Origin: Athripsodes cinereus
Taxonomy: Eukaryota; Arthropoda; Insecta; Trichoptera; Leptoceridae
Assembly: GCA_947579605.1 (NCBI GenBank)
Contig: OX388329.1
Location: forward strand, 25,562,299-25,626,298
Direction of reading: 5' to 3'
Length of the DNA stretch: 64,000 bases
The position numbers were made by a program, and so were the translations under genes. Below are positions 23,904-34,980 of the stretch, one piece after another. Numbering within the stretch: position 1 is the first letter of the stretch; each line of letters starts with the position of its first letter. A model generated the notes under the pieces. The model had not been told where the DNA came from and did not search any database. It saw only the letters and a list, made by a program, of their open reading frames with translations.

Positions 23904-24026
23904 TTTACCAACGCTATTTTACTAGCGGGATTCGCCATTGTTTGCGTAGTTCTGTACACGGATGGAAGAACAGTATCCTGTAGGCGATGTCTTGATTCTG
24001 AAATCATCACCGTGGTGCCAAGTGTG
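23904..24026 (+). CDS. CCN-like gene, exon 2 (signal peptide)
   Basis: This exon encodes residues 2-42. Preceded by TTTTCATTTCAG and followed by GTAAGT, it is 123 bases long, phase 0 at both ends. Joined to the ATG of exon 1 it gives a Met followed by FTNAILLAGFAIVCVVLY, a textbook hydrophobic signal core, then TDGRTVSCRRC at the start of the mature chain. The two cysteines of SCRRC fit the beginning of an IGFBP-type domain. The protein should therefore be secreted. Without exon 1 there is no Met, which is strong support for the split start. A Helitron fragment and a tandem repeat lie directly upstream. Confidence 0.8.
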
Positions 24027-24441
24027 GTAAGTCGACAACTTTATTTACATACGTTTGTAATAGTTACATATTTTGGTAAAATTTCAAAAAGATGAAATTT
24101 TTTTTATGAATCTTTATTCAATTTATGAGTTTTCTACAAATGTAATTCACGTAGTTATCTAGTTTTTCACCTTAGAAATGATATAATGTGCTGTAGCATA
24201 GAATAACACCATACCAACCCAAATCTAACCTACGAATCAGTCAAACGTAAAAATTGAAGTATACTAAAAAAATGCAAATTATTAATTCTGTGCTTTAAAA
24301 ATCTTCAAAACTCAACAGCAATCTTTTTTTCCAGGTGAAATACTACATATCTACATAAAAATAATTCAAAAATAATTGTCATTTTTTTATTTTGGAGTAA
24401 AAATGGCATTTGCTTTATACAATATATGACATAATTAACAA

Positions 24442-24719
24442 TACATATGGTACTACTACAACTACTACTATACCATCACGGCATATCCCACAAGTGGGGT
24501 AACCAGCAGACCAGCTGCATGTAAGAAACATGCAAACTGTCCTCTTCGTGCCAGTATAAAATTAAGACATTCAGGATGGGTGGCAAACCTCATCGCTGAA
24601 TTTAAGATGTACAATGTCTTAATTTTTTCGAACACCTGCCTTTTACAGGACACTCGAAAACTTAAGGAGAAGAGTGGGAGACCAATTCTTTACCGGGTGC
24701 TCCACGGTACATATGGTAC
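24442..24719 (-). mobile_element. SINE R1 with 12-bp target duplication
   Basis: The element (24454-24707) is flanked by a perfect TACATATGGTAC on both sides (24442-24453, 24708-24719), showing insertion by target-primed reverse transcription. On its own strand it starts CCGTGGAGCACCCGG, and it ends with a (GTA)n tail. This defines R1 as a short retroposon of about 245 bp. It has no convincing tRNA-type A and B boxes. Confidence 0.85.
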
Positions 24720-24899
24720 AGTCTTCAAATACCAAAATATGTAAATATTACAATATTATTAAAAACAAAACAAGTCAAGTAGATAGGTTCATGAAAAAAA
24801 TCCATTATTTAAAATTAATAATAACCTCTCCGCCAAACCTAGATTTATAAAGTTTATACTGTCCTCCGATGGTACTTGATGGAAGTACATGTTAAATTA

Positions 24900-25015
24900 A
24901 TAAAAATGAAATACTTATTAAGTACATTTTACGTAAGCCAGATGATGAGAGCGGAAGCTCTTGAAAGCTGGCTCGCGATTAATAAAGCGATTGTGGAAGT
25001 ACTTAACACAAGTGT
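24900..25015 (+). repeat. Repeat with strong stem-loop
   Basis: AGCCAG pairs with CTGGCT, and inside it GAGC pairs with GCTC across a GGAA loop; the internal loop strands are ATGATGA and TTGAAAG. It looks like part of a transposon terminal region (followed by ATTAATAAAGCG), but the family is not identified. Confidence 0.4.
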
Positions 25016-25279
25016 TTTCTTTTTGTTAATAAAACCTAGGTATATTAAATAAGAGGAAGAGAATATTTGTATTACTTGAAAATATTAATTACCATCACTA
25101 TGTTTAAAGCAAGAATTGTTAGCAAGTGCCCACCAAGGAACAAACTTCTACATGAATTAGTATATTACTAGGTACTTACCTACAGTGATTTTTAATTAGC
25201 AACAAAAAAATCACTAAAAATAGCATAACCAATTCAATTAAAAGATTGTGAAAAAAAATTGAAATGTATGTATCTGCAA

Positions 25280-25390
25280 CGCGTGTAATTTTTCTTCTCT
25301 ATTCCTCTCTATTTTTAGCAAGTCTCTTTAATTCTGCATATGTGCCACAGTTCATGACCTTCTTTGCTTGATCCATATACTCGTAAGTGT
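25280..25390 (-). pseudogene. LINE-A remnant
   Basis: The - strand matches LINE-A codons for the LKRLAENREEWRRK region and the downstream TGATCCATATACTCG part, with many substitutions. Confidence 0.55.
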
Positions 25391-25514
25391 CACTTGAAAT
25401 GATATTTAAATAATGGAAATACTTTGATGTAAATATTTTTCTGTCATGATTTCATGCTGAGATATTTGCTATTTACTTAGTAAATCTAACCCTTATTCGT
25501 CTTCTTCTTCTTTA

Positions 25515-25880
25515 TTTGTTTTGTTGGGTCCACCCGATGTTGACGATTACCTCGGAGAAATCTTTTCTGTTCTGGGCAGCACGAAACAGCTCCTCCACAC
25601 TTCTCATCCCGGTCCACTTCCGAATGTTCTGATCCAGGAAATCCACTTTTTTACAACCGCTCTACGGCCCTCAATCATCGCTTCTATGACCAGTTGTAGG
25701 AAGGCATATTTTTCTCCTCTCATTATGTGACCAAAATATGAAGTTTTACGGAGCTTGATTGTTGTGAACAATTCTCTATGAGCATTGCTCTACGCAATAT
25801 TTCAACGTTACTTGTCATGTCAGTCCAAGATATTCTTAACATTCTTATTATTAATAATAAACAATTAAGGTAAAGATTTA
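25515..25880 (-). pseudogene. RTE-like LINE ORF2 C-terminal remnant
   Basis: Read on the - strand with frame breaks: MLRISWTDMTSNVEILRRA, then SYFGHIMRGEKYAFLQLVIE, then a GRRA/ISW segment. These are standard blocks of the thumb/C-terminal region of RTE-like endonuclease-reverse transcriptases common in insects. Several frameshifts and stops show it is dead. Confidence 0.65.
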
Positions 25881-26702
25881 ATAAATAAATTAAAACGAAT
25901 TTGTCCAAGCAATATCTTAAAACTAACACATTTTCATATTTTTAATCCATGAATAAAAGTCACAAAAGTTTGCGTTCAGTGATGTAGACGTGTATGAAAT
26001 TATTGTTGAAGTTAGTTTTGTTCAAAACAAATATGTACCCACCAAACGTCAAAGGAAAGCAATTGTAACATTTTCTGATATTATATTAAATTGTACATGT
26101 GACAGCAAAATGGTCAGTGGAGAAAACTTAAATTTAAAATACACGATATGCACTCATGTATTGTAAAAATATAATAATATTTTCTTGAAGATATTTACGT
26201 ATACGACCAACCGTTCTTTTAAAAGTCTGCTGGGAATTATGTAGGGAAACACTCCTTACTCAACGTGCTTCTAAACTTTTGTATCAGTCATAAAACATTG
26301 TATGTACATATCAATATTTTGTTAGAAGTAACTCTCATGGTTTTACAGATATTGTATTACATTTCAACCGTGTCATACAAGTCACAAAAACTTAATTCAA
26401 GGATCTATGTAAAAAGAATCTGCCAATTAAATGCGTAAAGGCATTAAAACGAAGTTGTAAACGAAGTAAAGGCATTGTAATGGTATACCGTTGGTGGTGG
26501 TGGTAGTTTTAATAATAAAACTAAAATACTTTTTTATTCGTTTTTATAAAAAGTTTTATAAAACAACGTGCTTTTTAGGTGGTTTAAAAGTTTTCTCTCT
26601 CCCCCCCCCCTTCAGTCGTCTCCTCAATTCTGGGAGTCGTGATCTCCAAATAGCCCATTATGAACTACCCTCCGTCAGCCTCTTCTGTTCTAATGCAGAA
26701 AG

Positions 26703-26863
26703 GTTACTCTTGACACAATCTAAATACGATCTTAATATTGTCTTGATAATAACCAATCTCGCGGTAGCAGTAGCACTGTATTTTTACTGTAGTCCCTTAG
26801 GGCACGTCGTATGATTAAGATCGACACAAGTTTTAGATCGAATTTAGATTGTGACAGGAGTAA
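26703..26863. mobile_element. Small MITE with about 25-base inverted ends
   Basis: Ends ACTCTTGACACAATCTAAAT and ATTTAGATTGTGACAGGAGT are imperfect inverted repeats enclosing about 110 bases. No clear target duplication. Confidence 0.5.
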
Positions 26864-27217
26864 ACCTGTAGGTGTACTGCATTGTAAATTGACTAATAAT
26901 GACTTCAATTATTACTGTTTTTTCTAACTAATGACCACATGTTCTGAATAAATTTGCTTCGTCACGTAAAGAAAACACTAAAAAAAGTTAGAAAGTGCCT
27001 TACTTATTTATTAAATGTCATCACAACATGAAAACACTCCATATAAACCATAAGAGTTATGGCTAACTATTCAAAAAAAATTTAACGCTAATTTGATGTA
27101 AACTTTCTTAGTATTTTGGCTGACAGAGTGTTTTGGAAACATTAGATTTTATTAAACATGATTGAGTTGAAGTTGAATTTTTGTCTTACTGTCTTTTTTC
27201 ATTTTCTTGTTGTGCAG

Positions 27218-27329
27218 GCACCGTGTTGTCTGAGGCACGTTCGACAGAAGTGTGGAAGAGCAGCCCATTGCGACAAAGGATTGACCTGTCGCTATCCATA
27301 CAGACATGCTCCAACAGGATATTGCAAAG
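27218..27329 (+). CDS. CCN-like gene, exon 3 (IGFBP-type half-domain)
   Basis: It encodes residues 43-79 and the first base of codon 80 (112 bases, phase 0 in, phase 1 out), with TTGTTGTGCAG before and GTAAGT after. The translation has APCCLRHVRQKCGRAAHCDK followed by GLTCRY and APTGYCK. The order CC, KCG, HCDKGLTC, GYC corresponds to the C-terminal half of the IGFBP N-terminal domain in CCN proteins (CC..C..LG..C....PCD..KGL.C...G.C), although the LG pair and some spacing differ. Six cysteines. No stop in this frame. Other IGFBP-motif secreted proteins (such as single-domain SIBD proteins) are an alternative, but the VWC exon that follows favours the CCN family. Confidence 0.8.
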
Positions 27330-27372
27330 GTAAGTGAAATTTACTACTTTTATTTTTTCTTAATATAATTAT

Positions 27373-27890
27373 ATCAACCAATGACGCATAGTGTTGTGGA
27401 ATTCTCAAGAAATAATAATTGTTGGAGAAATTTCTCGGTAAATTTCTCGAAGTAGAGAATTTTCGGAGATTTTTTTTTATTTTTTATTTAATAGTAGGTA
27501 TAATAATAAAAAATATTTTATTCAATCAATCAATAACAATGTACAAATTTTGAGACAATTTATCACCATTATGGCTACAATTAATTATGGAAACAAAAAA
27601 ATGTTAGGTACCTACATAGAAAAAAGTGCTAATAACTGAGAAAAATCTTGATGTTTGACACCCCACATGCCCATATTTAAGTTTTAAAAAAAATTGCAGG
27701 TAGGTGCATGGAAAAAAGTGTTAATAACCTCTGGTTTGGGCCTTAATCAGCCCCAATTTTTTTTGGATCAATCAGGTTAGCTGCAAAATGTACTGGGCGA
27801 AAGGTCAAAATTCCACTAAGAAAAATTATGGAGAGAAATTTCTCTTCTCACATCACTAATGACGCATTATAGTCTTAATGCGTCATTGGT
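27373..27890. repeat. 20-bp palindrome split by a MITE
   Basis: Removing the MITE and one target copy leaves ATCAACCAATGACGCATTA followed, after a short spacer, by its exact reverse complement ending at about 27890. The MITE sits inside the left arm, so the hairpin predates the insertion. Confidence 0.7.
27381..27866. mobile_element. hAT MITE, GAGAAATTTCTC family, copy 2
   Basis: Element 27389-27858 (470 bp) is flanked by a perfect 8-bp duplication ATGACGCA (27381-27388, 27859-27866). Ends TAGTGTTGTGGAATTC / TTCTCACATCACTA. It lies only 60 bases downstream of exon 3. Confidence 0.85.
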
Positions 27891-28747
27891 TGATAAATAT
27901 TAAAAAAAATAAGAATTTGATAAAAATACGTTTCCAACTATTTTTATGGCAGTAATAAATTATATAGATATTTATATTTATTTTGACATACATCCACGGC
28001 GTAAGCCTTTTACATGTTATATTATATGTACTTAAAAACAAATCATAATTCTCATTCGCAACACAGTTGGAGCAAGACGAGGACAACAATTTATTAGCGA
28101 AGAACAAAATATAATTGGGAATCAAATCATGACAATAATTATTAAATTATTAAAATCAAATTTAAGTCATGAAAATGAAAACATTGGAGTGAGGATGTAA
28201 AATGTTAACAAAATGTTAGGTTATATTATTAATGGCTAAAAAGATTGTCTCATTTATATTTTTTAAAAGTTACTGCTCCAGTATTTGCAAGTGGCTATGA
28301 TTCAATCAGGTTTACATTGTCTTGAAGAAACGAGGAATCGAGGAAAATCGTCCAGACACTTTTAAGTATGCCAGTCGGTCAACCTCTTAAGGTTTGCGTG
28401 CTTAAGTGTTAGAATGCCTCTGAATTGTACTTTTTAATAGAATTTTAAATTACGTTGTTGCATCGTGTATAAAACTTATAATTTGCTTTTTGTTTTAAGT
28501 TTCTTTGTTATTGTATTTTTTTTTATTTTTTTTATATAGATATATTTTTATTTTCATTTACTCTTCACCAATATTATTACTATTGAGCACCATCTGCCGT
28601 TGGACAGAAATTAACTTTGAACGTTCGCAAAAAAAATACCATGACAACGTCATTTTTGTATTGTCCACATACTCTACAAAACTTGTCCACATGCCTAAAT
28701 CACTCGCAAAGAAGTGGATGGCTTTAATGATAATTGAATAAAATAAT

Positions 28748-29060
28748 TTGTCGGCCGGTGTGACGGAGAGGTAACATTCTTGCCTTTGAGCCTCGAGGTT
28801 CCGAGTTCGATTCCCGGCCAGGGCAAAATGAAGAATGAACTTTTTCAAATTGTCCTGGGTTTTCTTCCCAGATTATACTTCTGAACTATCCGGATGGACG
28901 GTGGGTCTCCTTCAATGTCCTGGGTCTGGGTGTTACATGTAAACGTATTAGTGCACTGTATATGTGTTTCGTCACGCTAGTACCCATAATACAAGATTAA
29001 ATCTTAATTTTGGACTAGCTCGATCTGTATGAATTGTCTCTGCATGTTATGTTATGTTAT
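28748..29060 (+). mobile_element. tRNA-derived SINE1, copy A
   Basis: The 5' head GCCGGTGTGACGGAGAGG...GAGTTCGATTCCCGGCC resembles a tRNA, with a B-box-like GAGTTCGATTCC. The body holds CAAATTGTCCTGGGT, GGGTGTTACATGTAAAC and GGACTAGCTCGATCTG, and it ends in a (TTATG)n tail. It is not a tRNA gene: the cloverleaf is incomplete and the tail is SINE-like. Copies at 48238-48461 and 57018-57255. Confidence 0.8.
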
Positions 29061-29764
29061 GAGTTGTCTTCTTTGTGACATCTCTTTATTATCAGCATTC
29101 AGCTAATATGCGCGATAGTTTCTCAATAAGACTTTTATGCGAAAGAGATATTCACCTTGTTTTCACCATAGGTTCACCGAAATCGCGATGGCGTGTTTTA
29201 AATTTTAGCAACAATATACCTACAAAGTCATTCAAGTCAATGTTTAAAAATAGATATTATATTCATTGTAGTTTAGTAGGTGCATTGGTTAAACATTCGT
29301 TGAAATTGTTCGGGTCACAAATATAATAATATTATCATTAGAATCAATGTGATTGAAATCTGTATGGGAAGTGAGACATAATGACACAAAGGTCAGGAAA
29401 TTACCTTATTTAACTAAGCACAAAACTAGTAGTATTAATAATAATAATAATATGTCAAACACAATATACAGCATGCATAATAGTGTGAAAAGCAATAGGA
29501 ATAATATCAAATACATAGAGAAAGAGAGAGGGAGAGAGTAGATTGGTAAATATTGTTGAATAAAACCCGTTAGTTGAATGAAATCAGAATAACAAGTTTT
29601 TCCGTGGGGAAAAATGTAGGTATAATGACTACACCACACACATGTACATAGGCATTGTGTGACTTATATTTGAACGTTGAATAGTGCCGCATGTAAGAAT
29701 ATATTTGTATAGCCTATGCGTTCATTACAATTTTTTTAATAATGATGAAATACTTGTATTTTAT

Positions 29765-29900
29765 GAATATGTACAGTGACGAGGTATACCTACAACCTGT
29801 CCTGAAAGCCTTAAGCTTTATTGGGACGGAGAAAACAACTTGAATATTTTTTTTATAAGCTGTTGGCCAGCTGCGAGAAGCCGTGATAGGAGGGTTGGAT
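29765..29900 (+). mobile_element. SINE R1 remnant
   Basis: Contains AGTGACGAGGTATACCTACA, ACCTGTCCTGAAAG and GGCCAGCTGCGAGAAGCCGTGATAGG (partly quoted), an eroded R1 3' half. Confidence 0.45.
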
Positions 29901-30655
29901 GGCTGTTTTAAATGCATCTTTCGCCGTTGACAGTGGACCTAATTTAGTCTTCCATCAATCAGGGAATCACCCTCTTTCTTTCAACCCTTTCACAACTTTT
30001 CTAGCCTTGAATAACAGCCATTAAAACACATTAAATTTCTCTTTCATATCTGTAGGTTTCTATCCTCTATGATAAAAACCAACACCGCAGTAATTTTTTC
30101 AACTTTGAAGTGGTATTTGATTTACTTACATTACACATATGAGCATATAATTATTCAAAACCTTGAAACTTACAACTTCAATATTGATTTTTCTATTTGC
30201 GAGTATAACTCACCCATTTCCGTATCAAACAAAAGAATAAAAATATCGTTATTTGGTAATCGTACGGTGTTTTTATGCTTTTAAAATTCTTATGTATCTT
30301 AAAGTGACCGGTAATTTATATTTTTCGCGGTTGTGTATGCTAAAGTTGGATGCAAACAAAACATTAATTGTAAAGTCCCTGAAATGAGAAATGTCTCTCA
30401 ACTTCTTCCTCAAGTTTAAGATTGTTCTGAAAAAGGCAAAATTTCATAGAATATCCCGTATGGGACATTTAACAAATTTCAGCTATGAGATAATTATACC
30501 ACCTATTTTGAATGTCTTGTTGTATTAATTACATGGAAATAACAAACATGTATGATTGTAATATTTTGAAGTAGTTAGTCCGTTGGCTTGTAAAAATATT
30601 TTTTCTTACTTCGAATGACTGAACAGCTTTTGTAGGGTGTTGGGGTCCAAAAATA

Positions 30656-30835
30656 TAGTTTTTTTAAAGATATATCTGGGTTTTGTTATAAACCCAAATA
30701 CAACCTTATACACCTTCCTCAGAAAGCTATAAGCTTGTGTCGTAAAAGAAGAATTTGCCGGCATCTGGGATCGAACCACGGACCTCCTGATCACGGGGCC
30801 GAAACTCTACCTACCTAGGCTACCGACGAGCTCAG
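30656..30835 (-). mobile_element. tRNA-derived SINE2, copy 1
   Basis: On its own strand the head TCGGTAGCCTAGG...GTGGTTCGATCCCAG contains a B box (GGTTCGATCCC) and leads to GATGCCGGCAAATTC, ACACAAGCTTATAGC and a TTGGGTTT...AACCCAGATATATC 3' end. The same order is seen at 34040, 53853 and 63957. Confidence 0.8.
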
Positions 30836-31148
30836 AGCTCTCTGAGCTTTTCTATCTTGAACAGTCGGGAAGAGTCCCTCTGGCAAACCCTGAGCCCTTT
30901 CTTGAAAACAAATTGTTTCCTTGAGTCTGGATGATAAAAGAGCTCTGATCTTGTAACATCCAGGTGAAAAAAACCCTTAACAGTGGATTGCCAGTCATCT
31001 TACGTAAAAATATATTAAAATAACGTGATTATATTTATTAATGATCCTGTCATTAAATATAATAAAACTCAAACAGTTTGTGTTTATTTCCATAAATAAA
31101 TATGAAGTTTTACAAAGTAAACGTCAACTCAACCAACGTATTTATATC

Positions 31149-31545
31149 ATCTCAATTAGTGTTGTGGAATTCTCAAGAAATAATTTTTCGAGAAATTTCT
31201 CGAAGTAGAGAATTTTCGGATTTTTTTTTTATTTCTTATTTAACAGTATAATAATACATACATACTTTATTCAATCAATCAATAACAATGTACAAATTTT
31301 GAGACAATTTATCACATTATGGCCACAATTAATTATGGAAACAAAAAAATGTGAGGTACCTAAAAAAAAATTGCAGGTATACGTACATGGAAAAAAGTGT
31401 TAATAACCTCTGATTTGGGCCTTAATCAACCTCACAAATTTTTGGATCAATCAGGTTAGCTGCGAAGTGTACTGAGTGAAAGGTCATAATACCAATAAGA
31501 AAAATTATGGAGAGAAATTTCTCTTCTCACATCACTAATCTCAAT
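31149..31545. mobile_element. hAT MITE, GAGAAATTTCTC family, copy 3
   Basis: Element 31157-31537 (381 bp) with perfect 8-bp duplication ATCTCAAT on both sides. An internal segment present in copies 1 and 2 is shortened here. Confidence 0.85.
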
Positions 31546-32205
31546 TACGTTATTATTAAAACGTTATAGATAACATCAAATAAAAAAATATATTTACGCT
31601 CATTTCCAAAACTCTTCGGTGAAAGCTTTTGGTAATAATATAAAGTATTATTGTACGAAAGTTTACGTATGAATCATGAAAGTTAATGAGTTGAGTCTTG
31701 TGGTTAGTAAAGTTCATAAGAAAATCAGCCGTTGGCTTTGCATGAAATGAATAATAATATAGTCTTTGTGTTACTTAGTATTATAGCAAGTGCATGCAAT
31801 CAATATAAGCGTATTGTATTCATTATAAAGTAACTTCCAAGTACCTAATGATGTAGGTACTATGGGCACAATGGTCGACTTCAAATTAAGTGTCTTGATG
31901 CTTAACCCACATATTTATATTGTGAGAATCACGAATATTCCTACCCTTATTAATTTCATCAGCCGATATTATGTATCCCACAACTATGATATTATTTCGT
32001 AACTTATATTATATACTCGTACAAAAATAGCAACTTTATTTTGATGATCTAAGCTCTCATTAATTTTGATGACAACTTGTTAAAAAAATGTCATTATACA
32101 AGAATTATTGCCTGTGTATCTTTCACAATATGTTCCTGTATTTAAATTATACATAATAAGACTATTTTCTATATGTAGCGTAGGCAGTGGACTATATTTT
32201 TTAAT

Positions 32206-32476
32206 TTTTTTATTTCTATCCCGTGGAGCACCCGGTAAAGAATTGGTCTCCCACTCTTCTCCGTAAGTTTTCGAGTGTCCTGTAAAAGGCAGGTGTTCGA
32301 AAAAATTAAGATATTTTACATCTTAAATTCAGCGATGAGGTTTGCCACCCATCCTGAATGTCCTCATTGTATATTGGCACGCAGAAGACAGTTTGCATGT
32401 TTCTTACATGCAGCTGGTCTGCTGGCTACCCCACTTGTGGGATATGCCGTGATGGTATAGTATAGTAGTTTTTTAT
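32206..32476 (+). mobile_element. SINE R1, full-length copy
   Basis: The body runs from about 32221 (CCGTGGAGCACCCGG) to about 32468 with a TATAGTATAGTAG tail. TTTTTTATTTC occurs on both sides (about 32206-32216 and 32469-32479), an imperfectly abutting target duplication. This is the best + strand reference copy. Confidence 0.8.
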
Positions 32477-32600
32477 TTCATTTATAAATACACAGTATAC
32501 ATTGATATTACAACAACAAAATAATATTACACGTAGTAAAATTCTCCCTCCATAAGCAACCAAGTGCTTGTGCGGAGGGTCGGATTTCAACTATAATATT
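32464..32600 (-). mobile_element. LINE 3' end, unassigned family
   Basis: The segment with AAATACACAGTATACATTGA and CTCCCTCCATAAGCAAC recurs at 58430-58545 in the same order, each starting with a T-rich tract as for a - strand LINE tail. Confidence 0.5.
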
Positions 32601-32839
32601 AATACACATACATAAAAATTAGCTAGAAATATTAATTCACATATTAATATGTACACATAATATATAAGAATTAGTTAGAAATAGCAAACTTTCAGTCCTC
32701 ATGTACATTCATCAAACGTTCGACAAAATTTATGTATCTATATATGCCAATAACTCGATAAGGCGAGTATAAATTGTGAGCGCTAAATGTTCATGGTGGA
32801 TCCGGCTGTGCAGCATTCATTCTGATACGTCATACCAGA

Positions 32840-33000
32840 TGGCTATATAGGCCAAATAGAGAACGCCACACTTGAGGCATGGTTGAAATGAACATTCAGA
32901 TCGTTTTCTTCTTGCCAAAAAAGAGTGAAGACACTGAGCATGGAAGGCATACCTCATCATCGAGGCGAAGATGCTCGCGATATTTAACTTACATTGCCTT
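32840..33000 (-). mobile_element. SINE R1 remnant, very diverged
   Basis: Traces of the TGCCAA...GAAGACACTGAGCATGG and GGCATACCTCATCATCG blocks of R1 are visible. Confidence 0.4.
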
Positions 33001-33049
33001 TTTATATATTTCTTAGAGTAGGAAACCTATCATACCGACGAACTCAAAT

Positions 33050-33165
33050 AATATTATAGATACGTACCAATGAATCGTTTGTACTATCTCTGGTCCTAAT
33101 CTGATAATAAGTACCAATGATTCGTTGTGAAATTTCGTTAGTATTTTTCTCAGTGTGGTCTACTG
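33050..33165. mobile_element. Half copy of the 4811-5070 hairpin MITE
   Basis: It matches the right half of that element: CCAATGAATCGTTTGTAC, ATCTCTGGTCCTAATCTGAT and GTATTTTTCTCAGTG. The left arm is missing. R1-like 3'-end sequence follows at 33166-33215. Confidence 0.75.
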
Positions 33166-33570
33166 GATATATCACTTGTGGGGTAATGCCGTATTGGGAT
33201 ATAGTAGTAGTGTACGTTTAGTTTATTTTTTTGTGGTTAACGAGAATATTAATATTTTACCTTGCAGAATTTTTTTTGTGTTGTTAAACGTTGGAAATAA
33301 ATTACTAATAGTTTTTCTCAGAAATAGAAAAATTAACGATATTTACCAAGAAGAGTAGGTACTCTGTATTGCCTCTGGTTAGATGTACAACGCATTTCGT
33401 TCCCTTTGTGTTAAGGTTAACAATGTATTTTTATTCATACATAATATACCTACGTCAACTTGTAATCGAAACTTGCTTTGTTTTTTAAACTCCAAAGGTT
33501 TTTTATGCGAGATTCATATTGCAAATGTAATATTATATTAGAACTTCAATTTGTAATTTGTTTACTATAT

Positions 33571-33693
33571 AAGATTCTAGGCGAAGGAAATATATGTGTA
33601 CATGTAGTAGGTATAAGATTCTAGGCTAAGTAAATATATGTGTACATATAGAATAAGATTCTAGGCTAAGGAAATATATGTGTACATGTAGTG
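33571..33693. repeat. Three-unit tandem repeat at a LINE-A 3' end
   Basis: Three units of about 40 bases start AGATTCTAGGC and contain AAATATATGTGTACAT. The last unit runs directly into the LINE-A 3' terminus (GTGAGTTACAATC). Confidence 0.75.
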
Positions 33694-34310
33694 AGTTACA
33701 ATCAATTGGTCGGATTGGTCTGCAACTGTATTGGATTTTCTTCTCCATTCCTCCCTATTTTCAGATAGTCTCTTTAGTTTTAGTATGTGCCACAGTTCAT
33801 GTCCTTTTTTATTTATTTTTTAAAGCAAAAAGCAACTGATTGAAGAGAGGGAGTAATTGTGATTGTGTTTGTGATTATGATATGATTTGGAATTAATATT
33901 TGTTTGTCTTATGTCCCCTTATACCAGCAATACTATTGCTGTTTGGGGATTACAATTTTTATTGTTATATTTAATATTATGTGTACAATAACTCACCATG
34001 TTTATATTTACTTTTAATAAATTCTTTAATCTTTAATCTTTAAAGATATATCTGGATTTTGTTATAAACCCAAATACAACCTTATACACCTCTCACAGTA
34101 AACTAAAAGCTTGTGTCGTGAAAGGGGAGTCTGCCGGCACCTGGGATCAAACCATGGACCCCCTGTTCACGAGGCCGAGACTATACATTCAGTCTACCGA
34201 CGAACTCTTTTGGTCCATATAGGTGTCTCTTGGTCAGCCTCTACCATTTCTGCCCTAGTCCTGCCCTCCGCGATGGTGATGAGCAGGCCTGGGTGCCTGA
34301 TGTTGTGAAT
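33694..34310 (-). pseudogene. LINE-A fragment split by a SINE2-containing insert
   Basis: LINE-A 3' coding sequence is seen at 33694-33816 and continues without loss at 34209-34310 (GGTCCATATAGGTGTCTCTT through GATGGTGATGAGCAGGCCTG, quoted in part). The insert of about 390 bases between them carries SINE2 (34040-34208) and a segment with CCCCAAACAGCAATAG on the - strand. Confidence 0.7.
34040..34208 (-). mobile_element. tRNA-derived SINE2, copy 2
   Basis: Same layout as copy 1, with the B box altered (GGTTTGATCCC). It ends in a short TAAAGATTAAAGATTAAAG tail, a simple repeat typical of SINE/LINE 3' ends. Confidence 0.75.
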
Positions 34311-34980
34311 GCTGAGAATAACCATATGAAAAATAATTGTATTCGTATTTGAAGAGTGTTGTATTCACAAAAAGCTTTAAATTGTTAGAATTTTTCTTAA
34401 TGCAACTAAATTGTTCAGTATATTTTGTAATATGTATAAAATACACATAGATAATGTTTAATAATAGACTATCGTTATATCCAAAGCGCTGTACAGCATT
34501 TCCCTGTATCGTTTTAATACTCTTTGTTTTGTGGAGCTTAAATGTCTCTTTAACATGTGATATTTCAAAATTATTAACCCAATTCTCTGGCAGGCATTGA
34601 TAACATTATAGGTATGATAATATTGTACCAGCTGGCATATATTTATACGTTTGTTAATCAAAATATAAGCAGATGCACATATTATAATAGCTAAACCATT
34701 TTTTTATTTGGCGAACCTACTATGATTGTAATAATCAAGAATATTGAAATATCCTTGATCACATTTTCATAATACAAAATTTATACACAAAAAATAAATT
34801 AAATTACGTACAAGGATCTTTCTACCACACTAGCCGTAAGGCTGTGTTGTGTTGTGACAGAAAAATAATCGACTTACCCTGTTATTAAATAAGAATATAA
34901 ATAAATAGACAAAACTAATTAAAATCCGTCCGTAAGGGTTCCATCGGCCCGGGCGTACTTCTTTTACAAACACCGTTCCT

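Larger units (their letters stand above)
24027..27217 (+). other. Putative intron 2 (about 3.2 kb)
   Basis: Borders GTAAGT and TTGTTGTGCAG. Contains a SINE R1 copy, a hairpin repeat, LINE-A and RTE-like remnants and a small MITE, listed separately. Nothing is recognised at 24027-24441, 24720-24895, 25030-25279 and 25900-26702, apart from AT-rich DNA and a C-tract at about 26595. Confidence 0.6.

Noticed and set aside
28505..28848. Overlapping 78- and 96-codon frames on both strands
   Set aside because: The antisense frame ends within SINE1, and neither has recognisable features.
34111..34446. 65- and 63-codon frames on opposite strands
   Set aside because: They are shadows of SINE2 and LINE-A remnants.
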